Numbered from the stretch's first letter, positions 1 to 9,085 are shown. The stretch is DNA of 64,000 nucleotides from Salisediminibacterium halotolerans (GCF_003814815.1 NZ_RKQQ01000004.1:1-64000); one strand, 5' to 3'. The notes: generated from the letters alone by a model not told the origin. Numbers and translations: made by a program.

Positions 1-95
<95 letters not shown>

Positions 96-104
96 ATTTC
101 AACG

Positions 105-136
105 AAGGCATTCTCGTAATGAGGATGCCTTTTTTC
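105..136 (+). terminator. Rho-independent terminator of the rRNA operon
   Basis: An 11-bp stem (AAGGCATTCTC with GAGGATGCCTT, one wobble) with a 5-base loop is followed by a T tract. It lies just after the 5S rRNA. Confidence 0.85.
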
Positions 137-176
137 TTTAGTGCTTTATCTAAGCCAAATTCGTATGTAATACAAA

Positions 177-208
177 AAAAGACCGGTGCGCTGGGCACCG
201 GTCTTTTA
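177..208 (+). terminator. Second hairpin terminator, probably bidirectional
   Basis: AAAAGACCGGTGC and GCACCGGTCTTTT form a long GC-rich stem flanked by A and T runs, so it could stop transcription from either side. I see no gene or RNA motif between 209 and 449. Confidence 0.75.
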
Positions 209-449
209 CTTTTATGAAATGAAAAAGGGGGAATCACTTCATAAGATGAAGAAAACAATGGCTTGATGGTTCACTTATTATAATAACAAGCAGATGTTAA
301 GAGAAGATTTTGAGAAGATTAATATTTTATGAATTTTTACTACAATCGTATTACGTAAGCTGAAAAACTTGGTCTCATTCATAGCTGTTAACTTTGATTT
401 ATTGTAAGATGGTACGTATCGACAGTATAGAAAGGATCGGTGCACTTGT

Positions 450-1592
450 ATGAAATTCAACACACGAAATGTTCACTTTGCTGCGCAAATTCAAGCAGAG
501 GAAAAGAGTAAATCTACGCCGATTTATCAGACGTCAGCGTTCGCTTTTCAAGATCTTGAAGAGATGGAGACGTATTTTTCCGGCGATAAATCGTATTTAT
601 ATACTCGCATGGGTCATCCGAATACCGATGAACTGGGGCGCGGTGTTGCTCAGTTGGAAAATGCAGAGGCCGGGGCGGCTTCGGCCTCTGGTTTATCGGC
701 AATTTTAGCAGGTGTACTGACGGCAGCTTCTCACGGCGACCGTGTAGTGGCTACAGAGGATATTTACGGCGGTACGTATCAGCTGTTTGAAAACGAACTG
801 CAGGAATTCGGGATAAAGGTCGAATTCATTGATTTCAGCGATCACGAAGCTGTAAAAAAGGCATTGTCAGAACAGACGGCGCTGCTTTACACAGAGTCGC
901 TTACCAATCCGCTTTTGCGGACAGAAGATCTTGAAGCGGTCGCGAAGTTGGCGAGAGAAGCTGATGCCAAGCTGATGGTCGATAATACATTTGCCACGCC
1001 GTATTTGCTCCAGCCCCATGATCACGGTGCTGATCTTGTCGTGCACAGTGCGACGAAATACATCGGCGGTCACAGTGATGTCACTGCCGGCGTGTTAACA
1101 GGCAACGCGGAAGACATTCGAAAAGCAAGGGCAAAAATTTCGACACTCGGCAGCAACCTCGGGCCCTTCGATGCATGGATAGCTTCCCGGGGATTGAAAA
1201 CACTCAGTCTGCGTATGGATAAACAATGCTCTAATGCGGCTCGGCTTGCTGAAACACTGCGCGCTCACCCTGCTGTAAAAAGAACGTTTTACCCTGAGTA
1301 CGTATCGCCGCGCGGCAACGGTGCAATTGTCACGATTGATTTGTATGATCATATCGATCTGAACCTGTTTTCCAAAGCGCTGTCGTGGGTGAAAGTCATT
1401 CCGACGCTGGCGGGAGTTGAGACAACGATTTCTTATCCAAAAGGAACGTCACACAGAGCGCTTTCTCAAGAGGTGCGCGACCGTCTCGGCGTAACAGATA
1501 CAATGATTCGCGTCTCCGTCGGGATTGAGGATGCAGATGATATTGCAGATGTATTTACAAAGGCACTGGAAGAAGCAAACGCTGCTGAATGA
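450..1592 (+). CDS. PLP-dependent trans-sulfuration enzyme (Cys/Met metabolism family)
   Basis: This 380-residue protein belongs to the cystathionine gamma-synthase / cystathionine lyase / methionine gamma-lyase family, cytosolic PLP enzymes that make or cleave C-S bonds. The PLP lysine is Lys203 in the motif HSATKYIGGHSD, preceded by DNTFATP near residue 178, and the YTRMGHPN segment near 51-58 supplies the usual phosphate contacts. Length is normal. The ATG at 450 follows an AAAGGATCGG ribosome site. The gene stands alone between the rRNA terminators and thiL. I see no SAM riboswitch or T-box in its leader. Synthase and lyase members cannot be told apart reliably from sequence alone, so no symbol is given. 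Confidence 0.88.
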   Translation: MKFNTRNVHFAAQIQAEEKSKSTPIYQTSAFAFQDLEEMETYFSGDKSYLYTRMGHPNTDELGRGVAQLENAEAGAASASGLSAILAGVLTAASHGDRVVATEDIYGGTYQLFENELQEFGIKVEFIDFSDHEAVKKALSEQTALLYTESLTNPLLRTEDLEAVAKLAREADAKLMVDNTFATPYLLQPHDHGADLVVHSATKYIGGHSDVTAGVLTGNAEDIRKARAKISTLGSNLGPFDAWIASRGLKTLSLRMDKQCSNAARLAETLRAHPAVKRTFYPEYVSPRGNGAIVTIDLYDHIDLNLFSKALSWVKVIPTLAGVETTISYPKGTSHRALSQEVRDRLGVTDTMIRVSVGIEDADDIADVFTKALEEANAAE

Positions 1593-1672
1593 GCTGAATG
1601 CAATGCCCTCCCTTAGTGTACGGGCAATTTGATATAATATAACAGGTATGTCATAACAAAAGGTGACTGACG

Positions 1673-2656
1673 ATGGATAATGAATTTGATTGGATACGAT
1701 CGATACAGCCTAAAACCCATAAGCAGAAAACAGTCGAGGTCGGGATTGGCGATGATGCAGCAATTGTCCGCCCGAATGACGGCTGCGATACAGTGCTTGC
1801 TGTGGACACAATGGTGGAAGGCGTTCATTTTACAAAAGATACGATGACAGCGGAAGATATCGGTTATAAAGCGTTGGCTGTAAATTTGAGCGACATTGCT
1901 GCTATGGGAGCGGTACCGCTTTATTATATCGTTTCGATCGCTGTCCCGAAAACCGGGTGGAGTCAAGATGAAACGCGCGGAATTTACCGCGGAATGGCTG
2001 AGTTAGCTGAGATTCATGAGATTGACTTAATCGGCGGAGATACCGTTTCGATTAACGGACCGCTCGTCATTTCTGTTACGATCGGCGGTGAAGTTGAAGA
2101 GGATTGCCGACTGCTGCGTCAAAATGCACAGGCGGGGGACATCGTTTTTGTCACAGGCCCGCTCGGCCGTTCGCCATACGGTCTGGATCATTTGCTTGAA
2201 TACGGACGGGAAAGAGCCGATGAAATGCCGGCTGTCTATCCGTATGTGGAGGCGCATCAAAGACCTGTCCCTCAGGTCGCGATCGGACGGTTTCTCGCTT
2301 GTCAGGACGTGAGAATCGCGCTGAACGATATTAGTGACGGCATTGCCCATGAAGCGAAAGAAATTGCCGAAGCAAGCGGGGCAGCTGTTATTCTCGAATG
2401 GGAGTCCTTGCCTGTAGATGAGAAGCTTAAAGAAGCGCCGCTAAGTAAACAGGAAGATTGGGTGCTTTACGGCGGAGAGGAATTTCAGCTCGTCGGAACG
2501 GTGTCTGTACAAGACTGGTTCATACTTAAGCGAAAGGCAAAGGAGCACGGGTTTGAACTGACCGCGGTTGGAGAAGTTACGGCCGGGGAAGGTGTTTTCC
2601 TTCGGCGCAATGATACAATCGAACAAATCAGCCGATCAGGATATACGCATTTTTAA
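1673..2656 (+). CDS. thiL: Thiamine-monophosphate kinase
   Basis: ThiL phosphorylates thiamine monophosphate to the active cofactor thiamine diphosphate in the cytosol. The 327-residue protein has the family's N-terminal GIGDDAA motif near residue 25-30, the VDTMVEGVHF strand near 51-60, and the ISDG motif in the C-terminal half (PurM/AIR-synthase fold). It heads the run thiL-tsaE-tsaB-rimI-tsaD, with a 15-base gap to tsaE, as in B. subtilis. A TATAAT at 1633-1638 is a possible -10 element, though its -35 is weak. It is separate from tenA, the other thiamine gene of the window. Confidence 0.95.
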   Translation: MDNEFDWIRSIQPKTHKQKTVEVGIGDDAAIVRPNDGCDTVLAVDTMVEGVHFTKDTMTAEDIGYKALAVNLSDIAAMGAVPLYYIVSIAVPKTGWSQDETRGIYRGMAELAEIHEIDLIGGDTVSINGPLVISVTIGGEVEEDCRLLRQNAQAGDIVFVTGPLGRSPYGLDHLLEYGRERADEMPAVYPYVEAHQRPVPQVAIGRFLACQDVRIALNDISDGIAHEAKEIAEASGAAVILEWESLPVDEKLKEAPLSKQEDWVLYGGEEFQLVGTVSVQDWFILKRKAKEHGFELTAVGEVTAGEGVFLRRNDTIEQISRSGYTHF

Positions 2657-2671
2657 CCGGGAGTGAAGAAC

Positions 2672-3133
2672 ATGATTGAATCACGGCTATTTATTTCGGA
2701 GAGCACAGAAGATACGGAGCGGATTGCCGGTATGATCGCCGGATTGCTCGGTCCGAATGATCTGTTGACGCTTGAAGGGGATTTGGGCGCCGGAAAAACG
2801 ACGTTCACGAAGGCGCTGGCTGCTTGCTTAGGGGTCCAGGAAACGGTTAACAGTCCGACGTTTACGATCATGAAAGAATACGCGGGCCGCTTGCCATTTT
2901 ATCATATGGATGCATACAGAATTGAGTCGGAAGAGGAAGAATTCGGTTTGGATGAATATTTTCAGAGCGGCGGAGTGACCGTCATTGAATGGGCTTCGCG
3001 TATCTCTGATCAGCTTCCGGAAGAGCGATTTGACCTCGTTTTAACATACACCGGGCCGGATTCGCGCGAGATTGAGTTAACAGCCCGCGGGAAACGCTGC
3101 ACGGAACGATTAAAGGAGATAACAGAGACATGA
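2672..3133 (+). CDS. tsaE: tRNA t6A-modification ATPase TsaE
   Basis: TsaE is the small ATPase that works with TsaB and TsaD to attach threonylcarbamoyl to A37 of ANN-decoding tRNAs. The protein is 153 residues with a clear P-loop, GDLGAGKTT, near residues 37-45, followed by the NSPTFT segment typical of the family. I prefer the ATG at 2672 over the GTG at 2663 because GGGAG at 2659-2663 is correctly spaced for it. The stop overlaps the tsaB start in an ATGA junction, so the two genes are translationally coupled. Confidence 0.95.
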   Translation: MIESRLFISESTEDTERIAGMIAGLLGPNDLLTLEGDLGAGKTTFTKALAACLGVQETVNSPTFTIMKEYAGRLPFYHMDAYRIESEEEEFGLDEYFQSGGVTVIEWASRISDQLPEERFDLVLTYTGPDSREIELTARGKRCTERLKEITET

Positions 3134-3855
3134 ATGTACTGGCGATTGACACATCGAGTTATGTGATGGGCACAGCACTGGTAAAAGACAGTCTGCCTCT
3201 TGGTGAAATCACGACACATGAAAAGAAAAACCATTCGCTTCGCCTCGCCCCGGCGATTAGAGAACTGTTGCGGCAAACAGACATGCAGGAAAACCAGCTG
3301 GATCGGATTGCGGTCACGGAAGGGCCGGGTTCTTATACCGGTGTGCGCATCGGAATCACAACAGCGAAAACGATGGCATGGGCGCTCGGAATTCCGCTTG
3401 TTGCCGTATCAAGCATGGAACTGTTAGCACAAAACGGGCGTTATTTTGACGGATGGATTGTCCCGTTTTACGATGCGCGCCGTACACAGCTGTACACGGG
3501 ATTGTTTAAGTGTATGAACGGGGAAATCGAACGCCGGGAAACCGATCAAATGAAGCTTTTAGAAGATTTATTGCATGAAATGAAGAATTTGGACGGTCCG
3601 GTGTTGTTTTTAAGCCCTGATCGGCTGATTCATGAACAGCGGATCAGAGAAGTGCTTGGCGATCAAGCGGTTTTTGGTGCCCCGCTGGACGGCCTTCCGC
3701 GTCCCGGAGAACTGGCACAGCTTGCGGTGAACCGCGAACCGGTTGCCGATCTGCACAGCTTCACACCGAATTACATTCGCCTTGCTGAAGCAGAAGCGAA
3801 ATGGCGTGCTGCCCGGGCAAAAGCAGAAGACAGTTCGTCCTCGCAAGGAGATTAA
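3130..3855 (+). CDS. tsaB: tRNA t6A-modification protein TsaB
   Basis: TsaB (YeaZ) is the catalytically inactive ASKHA-fold partner that dimerises with TsaD in the t6A complex. The 241-residue protein starts with the first phosphate-binding strand (MNVLAIDTSS) and has the GPGSYTGVRIG motif near residue 66. It overlaps tsaE by 4 bases and is followed after 2 bases by rimI, in the standard Bacillus gene order. Confidence 0.95.
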   Translation: MNVLAIDTSSYVMGTALVKDSLPLGEITTHEKKNHSLRLAPAIRELLRQTDMQENQLDRIAVTEGPGSYTGVRIGITTAKTMAWALGIPLVAVSSMELLAQNGRYFDGWIVPFYDARRTQLYTGLFKCMNGEIERRETDQMKLLEDLLHEMKNLDGPVLFLSPDRLIHEQRIREVLGDQAVFGAPLDGLPRPGELAQLAVNREPVADLHSFTPNYIRLAEAEAKWRAARAKAEDSSSSQGD

Positions 3856-3857
3856 TT

Positions 3858-4307
3858 ATGGATCATTCAGTCCGCATTCGATTTATGAAGGTCGAAGATT
3901 TAGATCAAGTCCAAGAAGTTGAAGCCAGCTGTTTTCAAAAACCGTGGACGCGTGAAGCATTTTTCAATGAAGTGACGAAAAATCAGTTTGCATACTATTT
4001 AGTGGCGGAGGAAGGCGACTCTGTTGTCGCCTATTGCGGTGTTTGGATCATTATGGATGACGCGCACATTACAAACATTGCTGTCCATCCGGCTATGCGC
4101 CGCCGCGGGATCGGTGAAGATCTTCTCCGCGGTGTTATGGACATGGCGAAAACACTCGGCGCGCAAAAAATGTCGCTTGAAGTCCGCGTTTCCAATGATA
4201 ATGCCAAAGCGCTGTATCGAAAATACGGATTTCAAGACGGCGGTATTCGAAAACAGTATTACACGGACAACCAAGAAGATGCGTTGGTCATGTGGGTGAG
4301 GTTATAG
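3858..4307 (+). CDS. rimI: Ribosomal-protein-alanine N-acetyltransferase RimI
   Basis: RimI is a GNAT acetyltransferase that acetylates the N-terminal alanine of ribosomal protein S18 in E. coli. The 149-residue protein carries the acetyl-CoA binding segment [10 protein letters not shown] and the C-terminal [13 protein letters not shown] motif. An in-frame upstream ATG at 3801 lies inside tsaB; the ATG at 3858 is preferred because AAGGAG at 3845-3850 sits at the right distance. It lies between tsaB and tsaD and shares their operon. Confidence 0.93.
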   Translation: MDHSVRIRFMKVEDLDQVQEVEASCFQKPWTREAFFNEVTKNQFAYYLVAEEGDSVVAYCGVWIIMDDAHITNIAVHPAMRRRGIGEDLLRGVMDMAKTLGAQKMSLEVRVSNDNAKALYRKYGFQDGGIRKQYYTDNQEDALVMWVRL

Positions 4308-4308
4308 C

Positions 4309-5334
4309 ATGAAAAAATTAGAAGATACAATGATATTGGCGATTGAAACAAGCTGTGATGAAACGGCAGCAGCTGTTGTTAAAAACGGGCGCGAAGTTTT
4401 AAGCAACGTTGTCGCTTCGCAGATTGACAGTCATAAGCGTTTCGGCGGAGTTGTCCCGGAAGTCGCTTCGCGTCATCATGTGGAACAGATTACGTTAATT
4501 ATTGAAGAGGCGTTAGCTGAAGCGGATATTACCCTTGATGATGTCGATGCTTTTGCTGTTACAGAAGGGCCGGGGCTTGTCGGAGCGCTTTTAATCGGTG
4601 TTCATGCCGCAAAAGGTCTGTCGCTTGCAACGGGCAAACCGCTGATCGGGGTGCATCATATTGCCGGGCATATTTATGCGAATCACCTTGTGGATGAATT
4701 AACGTTCCCGCTGATCAGTCTTGTCGTCTCCGGCGGGCATACAGAATTGATTTATATGAAAGAGCACGGCGTGTATGAAATGCTCGGTGAAACGAGAGAC
4801 GATGCTGTCGGTGAGGCGTACGACAAAGTTGCCCGCACACTCGGTCTTCCCTATCCGGGCGGTCCGGCGATTGATAAACTTGCAGCATCCGGCGAACCGG
4901 CGATCGATTTACCCCGGTCTTGGCTGGAGGAAGGTTCGTTTGATTTCAGCTTCAGCGGGCTCAAGTCATCTGTGTTGAATACGCTGCACAACGCAAAACA
5001 GCGCGGGACAGAATTCGAGACGGCGGATTTAGCTGCCAGTTTTCAAGCGAGCGCTGTCGAAGTGCTTGTGGAAAAAACAGCTGCGGCTGCCGAAGCGTTC
5101 GATGTGCCGCGCGTTGTTCTTGCCGGGGGGGTGGCAGCGAACAGCGGGTTGCGCGACGCTTTAACCCGGCGGATGGAAAAAGACGGCCGTAAGCTGACGA
5201 TTCCGCCGCTGCATTTATGCACTGACAACGCGGCGATGATCGGCGCGGCAGCAATGGTTCAGTATAACCGCGGCGATTTTGCCGGCGATGATTTAAACGG
5301 GCGTCCCGGTCTGAGTCTCAGTAATAATGACTAA
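4309..5334 (+). CDS. tsaD: tRNA N6-adenosine threonylcarbamoyltransferase TsaD
   Basis: TsaD (Gcp/YdiE) transfers the threonylcarbamoyl group from threonylcarbamoyl-AMP to A37 of tRNA. The 341-residue protein has the [12 protein letters not shown] nucleotide-binding start, the metal-binding HHIAGH motif around residue 112, and the C-terminal CTDNAAMIG motif. It starts one base after rimI ends and closes the operon at a strong hairpin (5335-5365). The downstream interval holds a repeat element and a DnaA-box cluster rather than ydiF directly. Confidence 0.96.
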   Translation: MKKLEDTMILAIETSCDETAAAVVKNGREVLSNVVASQIDSHKRFGGVVPEVASRHHVEQITLIIEEALAEADITLDDVDAFAVTEGPGLVGALLIGVHAAKGLSLATGKPLIGVHHIAGHIYANHLVDELTFPLISLVVSGGHTELIYMKEHGVYEMLGETRDDAVGEAYDKVARTLGLPYPGGPAIDKLAASGEPAIDLPRSWLEEGSFDFSFSGLKSSVLNTLHNAKQRGTEFETADLAASFQASAVEVLVEKTAAAAEAFDVPRVVLAGGVAANSGLRDALTRRMEKDGRKLTIPPLHLCTDNAAMIGAAAMVQYNRGDFAGDDLNGRPGLSLSNND

Positions 5335-5365
5335 CTGAAATCCCTTCTGTACGAAGGGATTTCAG
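5335..5365 (+). terminator. Hairpin after tsaD (first of two near-identical copies)
   Basis: CTGAAATCCCTTC and GAAGGGATTTCAG form a perfect 13-bp stem with a 5-base loop. There is no T tract at this copy. Its inner 24 bases recur at 5788-5811 with one change, where they are followed by a T run, so the original terminator appears to have been duplicated by insertion of the repeat between them. Confidence 0.75.
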
Positions 5366-5787
5366 AGTGTTGACAAAGTCATGACACCGTTAGATGTCAT
5401 GTTAAAAGGAACGGATGACGACGCATCGTCCGGATTCTTTCACCTGAAGGTATCACTGCGACATCGGCTCAATAAGACTTCGCCGTGTCTTACTAGTCCG
5501 TCGGCGAGCGCCGAGCCGTTTCGGGCTGATGCCCTGCAGGGTCTCGTCTGTCTCGCTATCCCGCAGGAGAAAGCCGGGATGCTGGGTCAGCCTCTTTTTT
5601 GAGGCGAGTGTATTGATAAATAAAGAAGCCATGCATCCACTCCTCCGACGCCTCCGGGAAAGCAAGAGACGAAGATCCGGATTCGGCGGTCCAAGACCGC
5701 CGAATACTAGCTGAGTCCTTGCCCGGGGCAAGCGGAGGGCAGTGGATTCATGGCTTACGTCAAAATAATAGTTTGTCTACACCTTGG
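5363..5787 (-). repeat. Dispersed hairpin repeat, copy R1 (full length, ~425 bp)
   Basis: This is one of four related noncoding elements in the window (others at 40307-40486, 53753-54111, 60913-61078) and the only one in this orientation. Inner arms AGCCATGCATCCACT (5627-5641) and AGTGGATTCATGGCT (5741-5755) enclose a GC-rich core. One end reads GTTGACAAAGTCATGACA, the reverse complement of the far end of copy R3. The element is bracketed by a 24-bp duplication of the tsaD terminator hairpin. No convincing ORF is present, so it is non-autonomous. Confidence 0.8.
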
Positions 5788-5817
5788 AATCCCTTCTATA
5801 CGAAGGGATTTTTTTCG
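5788..5817 (+). terminator. Rho-independent terminator (second copy, with T tract)
   Basis: The stem AATCCCTTC/GAAGGGATT is followed by seven T residues. It repeats the hairpin at 5339-5362 with one base change in the loop. It probably is the original 3' part of the tsaD terminator. Confidence 0.8.
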
Positions 5818-5881
5818 TGTTTTAACGCGGATATTCACGGAACAAAAGAATAAGCGAAAGTACGTTCCTGTTTATAAAATT

Positions 5882-6051
5882 TCATCCACAAGTTGTGAAC
5901 AATGTGTATAACTTCTGAAAAGCCTGCTATTAAAATAGTCGAGTTGTTGACAGCAGTTCTGTGGATAAGTCGCCGATTTTGTGCATAACTTTTGAAACTA
6001 CGGCGTTCATCAAACTTAAAGTGTGGATAAAGGTGTGTACAGTGTGGATAT
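5882..6051. other. Cluster of DnaA-box-like sites
   Basis: Two perfect TGTGGATAA sites (5960-5968, 6022-6030; TTATCCACA on the minus strand) lie with four one-mismatch sites: TCATCCACA (5882-5890, opposite orientation), TGTGTATAA (5903-5911), TGTGCATAA (5980-5988) and TGTGGATAT (6043-6051). Five of the six point the same way, in an AT-rich interval without a gene. From memory, B. subtilis has chromosomal DnaA-box clusters outside oriC, one of them near gcp (tsaD)-ydiF. This suggests a DnaA-titrating or regulatory cluster rather than an origin, since no dnaA or dnaN is nearby. Confidence 0.7.
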
Positions 6052-6149
6052 GTCAGAATTGCTCCACAGTTTTGAAAGTTGATGTTCACAGAAGATGAAA
6101 CAAGGGTAAAGAGAAAATGTAAACGATATACTCAAGGAGGTAATTTTTC

Positions 6150-6902
6150 ATGCATAATTTCAGCGGAAAAACAGTAGTTGTGAATGGAGGAACATCGGGG
6201 ATTGGGCGGGCGGCAGTTTTACAATTTTCGGAACGGGGAGCTGATGTATTTTTCAGCGGCCGTGATCCGGAAAAAGGCAAGGAAGTTGAGCGTTCATCGG
6301 GCGGGAAGGCTGTGTTTATTCAGACCGACAACACAGATTCGGAAGCGATTGCTTCGTTTTATCAAACATTGGAATCGCGGATCGAACGGTTGGACATACT
6401 GTTTAACAATGCCGGTGTTTTATCGATTGGATCCGGACCTTTACACCGTCTGAAAGAGAAAGACTGGGAGACGCTGATTGATACGAACCAGCGGGCTGTT
6501 TACCTTTACATGAAGCATGCGTTAAATATTATGCAAAAGCAAAAAAGCGGCGTGATTATAAATAATGCTGCTATTCTCGGAAATGACAAAGTGAATGCGA
6601 TGCTTCCGGCTTACAGCGGTACCAAAGCAGCGATACGGGCAATGACGCAGAGCACAGCGCTTTATTTTGCAAAGCAGGGGATAAGAGTCAATTGCATTTC
6701 GCCGGGGCCGGTCGAAACGGACCTTTCCATTAAAGCGTACGGAGGAAAAGAGGCGTTTGATAAGCATTCGAAAGAACATCCGCGCGGTTTTTATGCGGCG
6801 CCGGATGAAGTGGCAAACGCTGTGCGGTTTCTCGCGTCCGATGAAGCATCTTACGTGAACGGAACTGAATTTGTTATCGACGGCGGTTATTCCTTAAAAT
6901 AA
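6150..6902 (+). CDS. Short-chain dehydrogenase/reductase
   Basis: The 250-residue protein is a classical SDR with the Rossmann motif NGGTSGIGRA (12-21), the NNAG motif (86-89), the catalytic YSGTK (Tyr155, Lys159) and the C-terminal INGG-like end YVNGTEFVIDGGYSL. It should reduce or oxidise a small carbonyl or alcohol with NAD(P). Oddly, the usual catalytic Ser before the Tyr (ISS..G) reads NNAAILG, with Ala at the expected position. AAGGAGG at 6135-6141 supports the start. It sits between tsaD and ydiF, a place where B. subtilis has no gene, so it is probably an insertion. The substrate is unknown. Confidence 0.87.
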   Translation: MHNFSGKTVVVNGGTSGIGRAAVLQFSERGADVFFSGRDPEKGKEVERSSGGKAVFIQTDNTDSEAIASFYQTLESRIERLDILFNNAGVLSIGSGPLHRLKEKDWETLIDTNQRAVYLYMKHALNIMQKQKSGVIINNAAILGNDKVNAMLPAYSGTKAAIRAMTQSTALYFAKQGIRVNCISPGPVETDLSIKAYGGKEAFDKHSKEHPRGFYAAPDEVANAVRFLASDEASYVNGTEFVIDGGYSLK

Positions 6903-6939
6903 ACGGATGTTCATAGAAAAAATCTTCTTGTTACCTTAA

Positions 6940-6981
6940 AAAAACGGCTTGAACCTTTTATCCTGAGGTCCAAGCCGTTTC
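6940..6981. terminator. Bidirectional terminator between SDR gene and ydiF
   Basis: AAACGGCTTG and CAAGCCGTTT pair as a stem with internal ACC/GGT pairing, flanked by A runs on one side and T residues on the other. It separates two convergent genes. Confidence 0.75.
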
Positions 6982-6985
6982 GTCG

Positions 6986-8935
6986 TTACTGGGTGCTGTT
7001 TTGCAGCGTTTCCCATTCTTCCATTTTCGTTTCGTTTTGATTGTTCAGCTGCTCCATCTCTTCGTTCAGTTCAAACGAACGCTTCGAATCTTGATAAATG
7101 TCCGGATCGCACAGAAGTTCTTCGATTTCTGCGATGCGGTTTTCGTTCGTTTCAATCGTTTGTTCAATTTCGGCAACTTTCCGTTCGATTTGCCGTTTTT
7201 CTTTTTGGCGTTCCTTTTGCTTTTCATACGTTTCTTTCGCTTCACCGCCAGCTTCCGATGCTGACTTTTTGCCGATGTCTGACCCGCTTCCGAGTTCGTC
7301 TTCGGGAGCCTGTTCAAGTTGCTTCCACTGATATTCTTCGTCTTTTTTCTCGACGTAATAATCGTAATCCCCTAAATAATTCGTCAATTTTTGTGAGCTC
7401 AGCTCTGCGATCCGAGTTGCCATTCGGTTGACAAAGTAACGATCGTGCGACACAAACAAGATCGTACCGGGGTAATCGATCAGCGCATTTTCCAGCACTT
7501 CTTTGCTGTCGAGGTCCAGGTGGTTGGTCGGTTCGTCTAAAATCAGCACATTCGGTTTTTCCATCATCAGCTTTGCCAGCGACAGCCGCGCCTTTTCCCC
7601 GCCGCTTAATTCATGGACGGACTTTAACACATCTTCTCCGGAAAAAAGAAAGTTTCCGAGCACGGTGCGGATATCTTTTTCCTTCGTTTGCGGGTAATCA
7701 TCCCAAAGCTCATGAAGAACGTTTTTCTTCGGATTCAGAGCGGTCTGCTCTTGGTCATAATAGCCGATATGAACATTGCTCCCGTAACGGATCGACCCGT
7801 CCATCGGATCGAGCTGTCCGGCGATCGTTTTCAAGAGCGTTGATTTGCCGATCCCGTTCGGACCGATCAAAGCGACGCTTTCGCCGCGGGTCATTTTTAA
7901 TGTTACATTGCTTAACAGCGGTTCGCTGTAACCGAAAGCGAGCTGTTCAATCATCAGTACGTCGTTGCCGGTTTGACGTTCGATGTCGAAGCGAAACTTT
8001 GCCGATTCATCTTCGGTCATCGGTTTATCGATCCGCTCAATTTTTTCAAGTTTTTTGCGCCGGCTTTTTGCTCTGTTGCTCGTCGAGTCCCGGGCGATAT
8101 TTTTTGCGACAAAGTCTTCGAGCTTTTTAATTTCTTCCTGCTGTTTTTCATACTCGCGCATTTCCTGCTCAAACCGCAGTGCACGCTGCTCGAGGTAGTT
8201 TGTGTAATTGCCGGGATAATGATACGTCTTTTGAAACGTCATCTCAAAAACATTGTCGACGACGCGGTCGAGAAAGTAGCGGTCGTGACTGACGATCAAA
8301 AGGGCGCCGCTGTATCCGCTCAAATAATTTTCCAGCCACGTGAGTGTATCGATATCGAGGTGGTTGGTCGGTTCGTCTAAAATTAACAGCTCCGGTTTGG
8401 CAAGAAGGAGCTTTCCGAGCGAGAGCCTCGTTTTTTGTCCGCCGCTTAACGATGCGATCGGTGTTGAATAATCGTAGTCTTCAAAATTTAAGCCGGATAA
8501 AATGCTGCGAATATCAGCTTCGTACTGATAACCGCCGCGATCACGAAAATCTTGCTGAAGCTGATCGTAATCGGCAAGGACTTGTTCATAATCCGGACGG
8601 TCAGGGTCCGCCATTTTTTCTTCCAGTGACCGAAGTTTACGCTCGATTTTTTTCAGCGGTTCAAAAACGGTCATCATTTCCTCCCAAATCGAGCGTTCGG
8701 AGGCTAGTCCGCTGTCCTGCGCTAAATAACCGATGGACACCTCTTTTGGAATCATGACGGTGCCTTCATCATGAGAAAGTTCGCCGGTGATAATTTTTAA
8801 CAGCGTCGATTTACCGGCACCGTTACGGCCGACAAGTGCGACGCGTTCGTTGGATTTGACTTCGAGTTTTGCGTTTTTTAAAACGGTTTCTGCCCCGAAC
8901 GATTTCGAGACTTGTGAACATTGCAATACAATCAT
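6986..8935 (-). CDS. ydiF: ABC-F family ATPase YdiF
   Basis: ABC-F proteins have two ATPase domains and no membrane part; they act on the ribosome as translation factors or antibiotic-protection proteins. This 649-residue protein has two Walker A motifs (GRNGAGKST and GPNGIGKST), two signature motifs (LSGGQKTRL and LSGGEKARL), a charged linker between the domains, and a C-terminal coiled-coil extension rich in Lys, Glu and Gln. Length and location between tsaD and moaC match B. subtilis YdiF. It is divergent from moaC across a 150-base interval. Its precise ribosomal role is not established from sequence. Confidence 0.92.
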   Translation of the reverse strand: MIVLQCSQVSKSFGAETVLKNAKLEVKSNERVALVGRNGAGKSTLLKIITGELSHDEGTVMIPKEVSIGYLAQDSGLASERSIWEEMMTVFEPLKKIERKLRSLEEKMADPDRPDYEQVLADYDQLQQDFRDRGGYQYEADIRSILSGLNFEDYDYSTPIASLSGGQKTRLSLGKLLLAKPELLILDEPTNHLDIDTLTWLENYLSGYSGALLIVSHDRYFLDRVVDNVFEMTFQKTYHYPGNYTNYLEQRALRFEQEMREYEKQQEEIKKLEDFVAKNIARDSTSNRAKSRRKKLEKIERIDKPMTEDESAKFRFDIERQTGNDVLMIEQLAFGYSEPLLSNVTLKMTRGESVALIGPNGIGKSTLLKTIAGQLDPMDGSIRYGSNVHIGYYDQEQTALNPKKNVLHELWDDYPQTKEKDIRTVLGNFLFSGEDVLKSVHELSGGEKARLSLAKLMMEKPNVLILDEPTNHLDLDSKEVLENALIDYPGTILFVSHDRYFVNRMATRIAELSSQKLTNYLGDYDYYVEKKDEEYQWKQLEQAPEDELGSGSDIGKKSASEAGGEAKETYEKQKERQKEKRQIERKVAEIEQTIETNENRIAEIEELLCDPDIYQDSKRSFELNEEMEQLNNQNETKMEEWETLQNSTQ

Positions 8936-9085
8936 GATAGGTCATCCTCTTACGTGTGGCTTTCGTTTTGATCACAAACTAAGTGTACATTAGACCGGCA
9001 TCCGCGGGCAATGTTTGCATATTCAATGATGTACATTGTGAACAAATCGTGTACAATAGGAAGAGAATTGAAGGGGGAATAGCAA

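Noticed and set aside
209-449. Possible SAM riboswitch or T-box before the Cys/Met PLP enzyme
   Set aside because: No conserved S-box or T-box core sequence and no terminator was seen in this leader.
5381-5731. Several 60-90-codon frames inside repeat R1
   Set aside because: They change or break in R3 and are absent from R2 and R4, so the repeat is noncoding.
5882-6051. Replication origin
   Set aside because: DnaA boxes are present, but there is no dnaA or dnaN nearby and no typical AT-rich unwinding region with DnaA-trio, so a regulatory cluster is more likely.
7573-8130. 185-codon plus-strand frame inside ydiF
   Set aside because: It is antisense to a clear ABC-F gene with both Walker motifs; composition is Arg/Ser-rich and non-protein-like.
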